Origin: Pseudomonadota bacterium
Lineage (GTDB): Bacteria > Pseudomonadota > Gammaproteobacteria > Steroidobacterales > Steroidobacteraceae
Direction of reading: 5' to 3'
DNA: 10,855 nt
Assembly (NCBI GenBank): GCA_021826035.1
Contig: JAKBBE010000093.1
Coordinates: 1-10,855 of the forward strand
This document shows positions 6,944 through 10,855 of this stretch, one piece after another. Both the position numbers and the translations under genes were made by a program. Each line of letters begins with the position of its first letter. The first letter of the stretch is position 1. The notes beneath the pieces were generated by a model. The model saw only the letters and a program-made list of their open reading frames with translations. It searched no databases and had not been told where the DNA came from.

Positions 6944-9063
6944 GCTCCCGAGGGTCCGAAGAGCGCTCCGGCGGCGTTGCGCGCCAGGAGCTCTCCCTGC
7001 AGGCTGACCCGCGGCGACTCGCCGCTGCTGACCCGTTCGTAGCCCCCGTCCGGCCGCAGCTGCCAGGCCTGCGAGGTGTCGGCGAGTGCGAGCGCCAGAT
7101 CATCGAGGATGCGCTGGCGGTGCGAGGGCCGCTCGATTGGGAAAGCCACCTCGATGCGGTGAAAGAAATTGCGCTCCATCCAGTCCGCGCTCGATAGATA
7201 CATTTCGCTGGTTCCACCGTTCTCGAAGTAGAACACGCGCGAGTGCTCGAGAAAACGCCCGACGATGGAACGCACCTCGATATTTTCCGATACACCAGCG
7301 ACGCCGGGGCGCAGCGCGCACACCCCGCGCACGATCAGTTCGATTCTTACTCCGGCGCGCGAAGCGCGGTAGAGCGCCTCGATGGTTTGCTGCTCGACCA
7401 GCGCATTCATCTTGGCGATGATCCGGGCCGGCCGGCCCGCGCGCGCGTGCTCGGCCTCCCGTTCGATCTTGGCGAGCATCGCCTCGTGCAGGCCGAACGG
7501 GGACTGCACCAGACAGTTCAGGCGCGGGGTGCGCGTCAGGCTGGTGAGCTCGAGGAACAGCTCGTGCACGTCCTGGCCTACCTCCTCGCGACAGGTGAAC
7601 AGTCCGTAGTCGGTATATTGGCGTGCGGTGCGCGGGTGATAATTGCCGCTGCCGAGGTGACAGTAGCGGCGGATGCCGCCAGGTTCGCGTCGCACCACCA
7701 GGGCGAGCTTGGCGTGAGTCTTGTAGCCCACCACGCCGTACATCACGTGTGCGCCGGCTTCCTGCAACCGGTTCGACAGTTCGATGTTCGCCTCTTCGTC
7801 GAAGCGGGCCCGCAGCTCGATGATGACCGTGACGTCCTTGCCGGCGTTGGCCGCGGCCACCAGCGCATCGACGATCGGGGAATCGCTGCCAGCGCGGTAC
7901 AGCGTCTGTTTGATCGCCAGTACCTGCGGATCGGCGGCCGCCTGGCGCAGAAAATCCATCACCGGGGCAAAGCTCTGATACGGGTGATGCAGCAGCAAGT
8001 CCTTCTGGCCGATCGCGGCGAACAGGTCTGCTCCACCGACCAGCCGCCGCGGTAAACCGGGCGTGAACGCCGGATATTTCAGGTCCGGTCGCGGCACCAG
8101 GTCGTAGACCGCCGAGAGGCGGTTGAGATTGACTGGGCCGGGCATGCGGTAGGTGTCGAGTTCCCCGAGCGCAAACTGGCGCTGCAGGAACTGCACGATG
8201 TCGTGCGGGCAGTCGCTCGAGGTCTCCAGCCGCACCGCCGCGCCGTAGCGCCGGTGCGCGAGCTCCCCCTCAAGCGCGCGCCGCAGATCGTCGATCTCTT
8301 CTTCGTCGACGAACAGGTCGCTGTTGCGGGTGAGGCGGAACTGGTAGCAGCCGAGTACGCGGATGCCTGCGAACAGCCGCTGTACGAAGGCCTGCACGAT
8401 GCCGCTGAGCAGCACCAGCAGACGCTGTGAGCCCTCGCCCGGAACCGGCACGACGCGCGGCAGCGAGCGTGGCGCCTGCACGATCGCCAGTTCACTGTCG
8501 CGGCCGAACGCATCGCGTCCCTCCAGGCGCACGATGAAATTCAGGCTCTTGTTCTGGATCCGGGGAAAGGGGCGGGCCGGGTCGAGGCCGAGCGGACTGA
8601 GCACCGGCTCGACTTCGTGCTCGAAATAGCGCCCGAGCCACTCATGCGCCGCCGCCGTCCAGTCGTTGTGCGAGAGCAGCAGGATGTCGCGCTCGGCGAG
8701 TCCCGGCAGCAGCATCTCGTTCAGGCAGCGGTACTGTTCCGCCACTAGGCGCGCGGCACGGGTGTGGATCGCATCGAGCAGCTCCTCGATCGAGAGGCCG
8801 TCGGCGGTCGCCAATCCCGAGCCGAGCTCCTGCAGCTGCTTCAGCCCCGCCACCCGGATCTCGAAGAACTCATCGAGATTGCCCGATGCGATGCACAGGA
8901 ATCGCAACCGCTCCAGCAGCGGAACGGACTCATCGCAGGCCTGGGCGAGCACCCGTTGGTTGAACTCCAGCAGCGACAGCTCACGGTTGATGTACAGCTG
9001 CGGTGACTTCAGGTCCTGAGCATCCATGGCTTGAAGTAAAGCAGAGTTTGCCGACTGGCGCAT
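6940..9063 (-). CDS. ppk: Polyphosphate kinase 1
   Basis: Ppk1 reversibly polymerises the gamma-phosphate of ATP into inorganic polyphosphate through a phospho-histidine. The product is 707 residues from the ATG at 9063; E. coli Ppk has 688. The N-domain opens with YINRELSLLEFNQRVLAQA, followed by SGNLDEFFEIRVAGLKQ. The head domain contains LSPLGLDPARPFP. The catalytic half has HHPYQSFAPVMDFL (359-372), IKQTLYRAGSDSPIV and VIIELRARFDEEANI. H450 in GYKTHAK is the likely autophosphorylated residue and H469 in CHLGSGNY its partner; their 19-residue spacing equals that of E. coli H435/H454. The start is preceded by GGGGGGCGAG on the minus strand, five bases before the ATG; the later ATG at 9027 has no such site. 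It converges with ppx and diverges from tyrS across 121 bp, so ppk and ppx are not in one operon. Confidence 0.96.
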   Translation of the reverse strand: MRQSANSALLQAMDAQDLKSPQLYINRELSLLEFNQRVLAQACDESVPLLERLRFLCIASGNLDEFFEIRVAGLKQLQELGSGLATADGLSIEELLDAIHTRAARLVAEQYRCLNEMLLPGLAERDILLLSHNDWTAAAHEWLGRYFEHEVEPVLSPLGLDPARPFPRIQNKSLNFIVRLEGRDAFGRDSELAIVQAPRSLPRVVPVPGEGSQRLLVLLSGIVQAFVQRLFAGIRVLGCYQFRLTRNSDLFVDEEEIDDLRRALEGELAHRRYGAAVRLETSSDCPHDIVQFLQRQFALGELDTYRMPGPVNLNRLSAVYDLVPRPDLKYPAFTPGLPRRLVGGADLFAAIGQKDLLLHHPYQSFAPVMDFLRQAAADPQVLAIKQTLYRAGSDSPIVDALVAAANAGKDVTVIIELRARFDEEANIELSNRLQEAGAHVMYGVVGYKTHAKLALVVRREPGGIRRYCHLGSGNYHPRTARQYTDYGLFTCREEVGQDVHELFLELTSLTRTPRLNCLVQSPFGLHEAMLAKIEREAEHARAGRPARIIAKMNALVEQQTIEALYRASRAGVRIELIVRGVCALRPGVAGVSENIEVRSIVGRFLEHSRVFYFENGGTSEMYLSSADWMERNFFHRIEVAFPIERPSHRQRILDDLALALADTSQAWQLRPDGGYERVSSGESPRVSLQGELLARNAAGALFGPSGA

Positions 9064-9184
9064 GCTCGCCCCCCGGTAAGTGCGCGCTGCGTTCGGCTTG
9101 ATTCCAGCCGCGGCGCCCGTTCGCATACACTTGGCCCTGCGGCCGAGCGGGCCCGCGCGACCTGGACAGCCTGAAAATACCCCC
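9064..9184. promoter_or_regulatory. ppk-tyrS divergent intergenic region
   Basis: This 121-bp spacer must hold promoters for both genes. On the plus strand TTGATT (9099-9104) and CATACA/TACACT (9124-9131) are the only promoter-like pair, but their spacing is about 19-21 bp, too long for confidence. Minus-strand elements are not convincing. No Shine-Dalgarno sequence precedes the tyrS ATG (GAAAATACCCCC). No riboswitch or attenuator is seen. Confidence 0.4.
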
Positions 9185-10390
9185 ATGACTCCCGACGAAC
9201 AGTTGCCCGAACTCGAACGCGGCGCCCAGGAAGTGCTGCTCGCGGCCGACCTGACCCGCAAGCTGCAGCGCGGGGTGCCGCTGCGCATCAAGGCGGGATT
9301 CGACCCGACGGCCCCGGATCTGCATCTCGGTCACACGGTGCTGCTGAACAAGATGCGTCAGTTCCAGCAGTTCGGCCACGAGGTGATTTTCCTGATCGGG
9401 GATTTCACCGGACTGATCGGTGACCCGACCGGGCGCAACCAGACGCGCCCGCCGCTTACTCCCGAGGAAGTGCAGGCGAACGCGCGCACTTACCAGCAAC
9501 AGGTCTTCAAGATCCTCGATCCGGCGCGGACCCGCGTCGAATTCAACTCCCGATGGCTCTCGAGCCTCTCGGCGGCCGATTTCGTGCGTCTCACGGCTCA
9601 GTACACCGTGGCGCGCATGCTCGAGCGCGACGACTTCGCCAAGCGCTACAAGAGTGGCCAGCCGATCGCGATCCACGAGTTTCTCTATCCGCTCGCTCAG
9701 GGGTACGACTCGGTGGCGTTGCGCGCCGACGTGGAACTCGGCGGAACCGATCAGAAATTCAACTTGCTGGTGGGGCGGCAGCTGCAGAGCGCCTACGGAC
9801 AGGAGCCGCAGGTCGTGCTCACCGTGCCGCTCCTGGAGGGTACCGACGGCATCAACAAGATGTCGAAATCCCTCGGAAATTACATTGGAATTGCCGAGTC
9901 GCCCGCCGACATGTTCGGTAAAGTCATGTCGATTTCCGATACCCTGATGTGGCGTTACTACGAGTTGCTGTCGTTTCGTCCGTTGGCGCAGATCGCGGCG
10001 CTGCGCCAGGCGGTCGCCGACGGGCGCAATCCGCGTGACGTCAAGCTCGAACTTGCGCACGAGCTGGTGGCGCGCTTCCATGGCGCCGCGGATGCCCAGC
10101 AAGCGCAGCGGGATTTCTTGCTGCGCGTCAGCGAGCGGGCGGTGCCCGCCAACCTTAAGCCACAGGTGTTGAGTGTGCCCACCGAGGGAATTCGTCTGCC
10201 CAACCTGCTGAAAACGGCCGGATTGGTGGTCAGCACCTCTGAAGCGAACCGAAAAATTGCCGAGGGCGCGGTGCGCATCGACGGGGAACGGGTCACCGAT
10301 CGGGAATTGACGCTCAAAGCCGGTACCGATGCGGTGCTGCAGCTCGGCTCGAAGCGCTTTGCTCGGGTCCAGCTTCAGCTCGCTGGCTGA
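9185..10390 (+). CDS. tyrS: Tyrosyl-tRNA synthetase, TyrZ-like (KMSKS) type
   Basis: This class I synthetase charges tRNA-Tyr with tyrosine. The 401-residue product has the HIGH-type motif HLGH (47-50, in [14 protein letters not shown]), the GFDPTAPD substrate loop, [14 protein letters not shown] (71-84), [10 protein letters not shown] (185-193) and a textbook KMSKS at 225-229. An S4 RNA-binding domain ends the protein (about 340-400, with [18 protein letters not shown]). E. coli TyrS has KFGKT at the second motif, so the KMSKS form points to the second, TyrZ-like clade also found in Pseudomonas and Bacillus. The ATG at 9185 is chosen because upstream in-frame sequence lies in the ppk spacer and is not family-like. 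It is followed by an rRNA operon promoter region, as I recall for the tyrZ locus of P. aeruginosa. No clear terminator follows its stop. Confidence 0.95.
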   Translation: MTPDEQLPELERGAQEVLLAADLTRKLQRGVPLRIKAGFDPTAPDLHLGHTVLLNKMRQFQQFGHEVIFLIGDFTGLIGDPTGRNQTRPPLTPEEVQANARTYQQQVFKILDPARTRVEFNSRWLSSLSAADFVRLTAQYTVARMLERDDFAKRYKSGQPIAIHEFLYPLAQGYDSVALRADVELGGTDQKFNLLVGRQLQSAYGQEPQVVLTVPLLEGTDGINKMSKSLGNYIGIAESPADMFGKVMSISDTLMWRYYELLSFRPLAQIAALRQAVADGRNPRDVKLELAHELVARFHGAADAQQAQRDFLLRVSERAVPANLKPQVLSVPTEGIRLPNLLKTAGLVVSTSEANRKIAEGAVRIDGERVTDRELTLKAGTDAVLQLGSKRFARVQLQLAG

Positions 10391-10473
10391 AGGGGGCCCC
10401 GTAGTGGCGCGCATCCGGGTTCCGGGACCGACCGCACGCCTCTGATATGCGAACGCCATAAGGCCGTAACTAC

Positions 10474-10488
10474 ATGTTTTTTAAACAT
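10474..10488 (+). repeat. AT-rich inverted repeat upstream of the rRNA promoters
   Basis: ATGTTT-TTT-AAACAT is followed by TTTATAG. It stands out in a GC-rich region, about 60 bp before the P1 -35. The stem is too weak to be a convincing tyrS terminator. It might be a bent upstream-activating or Fis-type site for the rRNA operon; no consensus match was established. Confidence 0.35.
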
Positions 10489-10546
10489 TTATAGGCTTTC
10501 GGGGCGATGCTGAAGAACGCTCCACGCACGAAATGATTGCAATGCG

Positions 10547-10574
10547 TTGACAAGGCTCTAATCAGGGCTATACT
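10547..10574 (+). promoter_or_regulatory. rRNA operon promoter P1
   Basis: A perfect TTGACA (10547-10552), a 16-bp spacer and TATACT (10569-10574, 5/6) form the best promoter in the window. The bases after the -10 (TCGCGCCCC) are almost all G/C, the discriminator type that makes stable-RNA promoters sensitive to ppGpp and DksA. Transcription should start near 10582. Confidence 0.85.
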
Positions 10575-10648
10575 TCGCGCCCCTTGCAACGGAAGGCCAT
10601 GCGCCGAACGCTGCGAAGGGCGCCGCAGGAAGGGGCGAAAAAAGAAGG

Positions 10649-10676
10649 TTGACGGGCGCGAAACGATGGATATACT
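10649..10676 (+). promoter_or_regulatory. rRNA operon promoter P2
   Basis: TTGACG (10649-10654, 5/6), a 16-bp spacer and TATACT (10671-10676) repeat the P1 design exactly 102 bp downstream. The discriminator GCCCGCCCC is again entirely G/C. Transcription should start near 10684. Confidence 0.85.
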
Positions 10677-10754
10677 GCCCGCCCCTTCGAGAGCGAAGGC
10701 GCTAGCGAAAGCGACGCGATTCACTCGAAAACGCTGTGTGCCAGCCACGCAGCC

Positions 10755-10765
10755 GATCTTTAAAA
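10755..10765 (+). promoter_or_regulatory. boxA antitermination element of the rRNA leader
   Basis: GATCTTTAAAA matches the E. coli rrn boxA core (GCTCTTTAACA) at 9 of 11 positions and is followed by GTTTGGCAG and then TGTGTGGGG, the boxA-to-boxC order of E. coli. It is the binding site for NusB/NusE during rRNA antitermination. Confidence 0.75.
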
Positions 10766-10855
10766 GTTTGGCAGGTAACTTGTGTGGGGACTCGTGTCAA
10801 AGAGCCTTTGGCGCTAAGACCGAGTGACCAAAATGTCCAGCAGTAACTGGAGCCA

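Larger units (their letters stand above)
10582..10855 (+). ncRNA. rRNA operon leader transcript (16S gene starts beyond window)
   Basis: Downstream of P1/P2 the sequence has the order known from rrn leaders. There is a possible boxB hairpin (CGCT-AGCGAA-AGCG, 10700-10713), a boxA at 10755 and a TGTGTGGGG boxC-like element at 10781. Two small hairpins follow: CAAAG-AGC-CTTTG at 10798-10810 and TCCAG-CAGTAA-CTGGA at 10836-10851. The 16S 5' end (an AGAGTTTGATC-type sequence) is not reached by 10855. No protein gene is supported between 10391 and 10855; small open frames there conflict with the promoters and leader. Confidence 0.78.

Noticed and set aside
7243..8055. Plus-strand open frame of 270 codons inside ppk
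   Set aside because: It lies opposite the catalytic part of Ppk1 and is a shadow of its codon pattern.
9172..9185. Leaderless tyrS from a GAAAAT -10 just before the ATG
   Set aside because: The spacing to the ATG is plausible, but there is no -35 and the -10 match is poor; not enough to call.
8981..10459. Minus-strand open frame of 492 codons opposite tyrS
   Set aside because: TyrS is unmistakable on the plus strand; the antisense frame also crosses the ppk start region and has no family features.
10470..10827. Small open frames on both strands after tyrS
   Set aside because: They overlap two near-consensus promoters and the rRNA leader and have no protein-like features.

Overview
This is a GC-rich chromosomal window from a gammaproteobacterium. 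The evidence is a fused chorismate mutase/prephenate dehydrogenase (T-protein), an RppH, an ErpA, a proteobacterial polyphosphate kinase, and a KMSKS-type tyrosyl-tRNA synthetase leading into an rRNA operon. The mix of a T-protein with a Pseudomonas-like erpA/tyrS/rRNA neighbourhood suggests a deep-branching, high-GC lineage rather than an enteric. I cannot name the genus from sequence alone.

Layout. Positions 1-539 (minus) are the left part of an IS3-family insertion sequence: orfA, a -1 frameshift site, the start of orfB (cut by the window edge) and the outer end of the element. It is inserted in an IS1380-family transposase gene, whose 3' part (541-1470, plus) and non-coding tail run to about 1692, within about 10 bp of the pdxH stop codon. 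Then come pdxH (minus) and, divergently, a plus-strand gene series: tyrA, rppH, a membrane-anchored coiled-coil protein of the DUF6776 type, erpA and ppx. ppx converges on ppk (minus); both stop codons lie inside one 20-bp perfect palindrome. ppk diverges from tyrS (plus). After tyrS there is a 465-bp stretch without a protein gene. It holds two tandem near-consensus rRNA promoters and the rRNA leader with boxA- and boxC-like elements; 16S rRNA should start just past the right edge.

Functional themes: aromatic amino acid synthesis (TyrA) and tyrosine charging (TyrS); mRNA 5'-end processing (RppH); Fe-S cluster delivery (ErpA); PLP synthesis (PdxH); polyphosphate synthesis and breakdown (Ppk/Ppx); and growth-rate-controlled rRNA synthesis. 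These are housekeeping genes with one nested transposon scar.

I do not see a convincing new defence, secretion or biosynthetic system. The points most worth a second look are a probable leaderless erpA mRNA, the palindrome that carries both ppx and ppk stops, the uncharacterised DUF6776-type gene beside erpA, and the duplicated rRNA promoter module.
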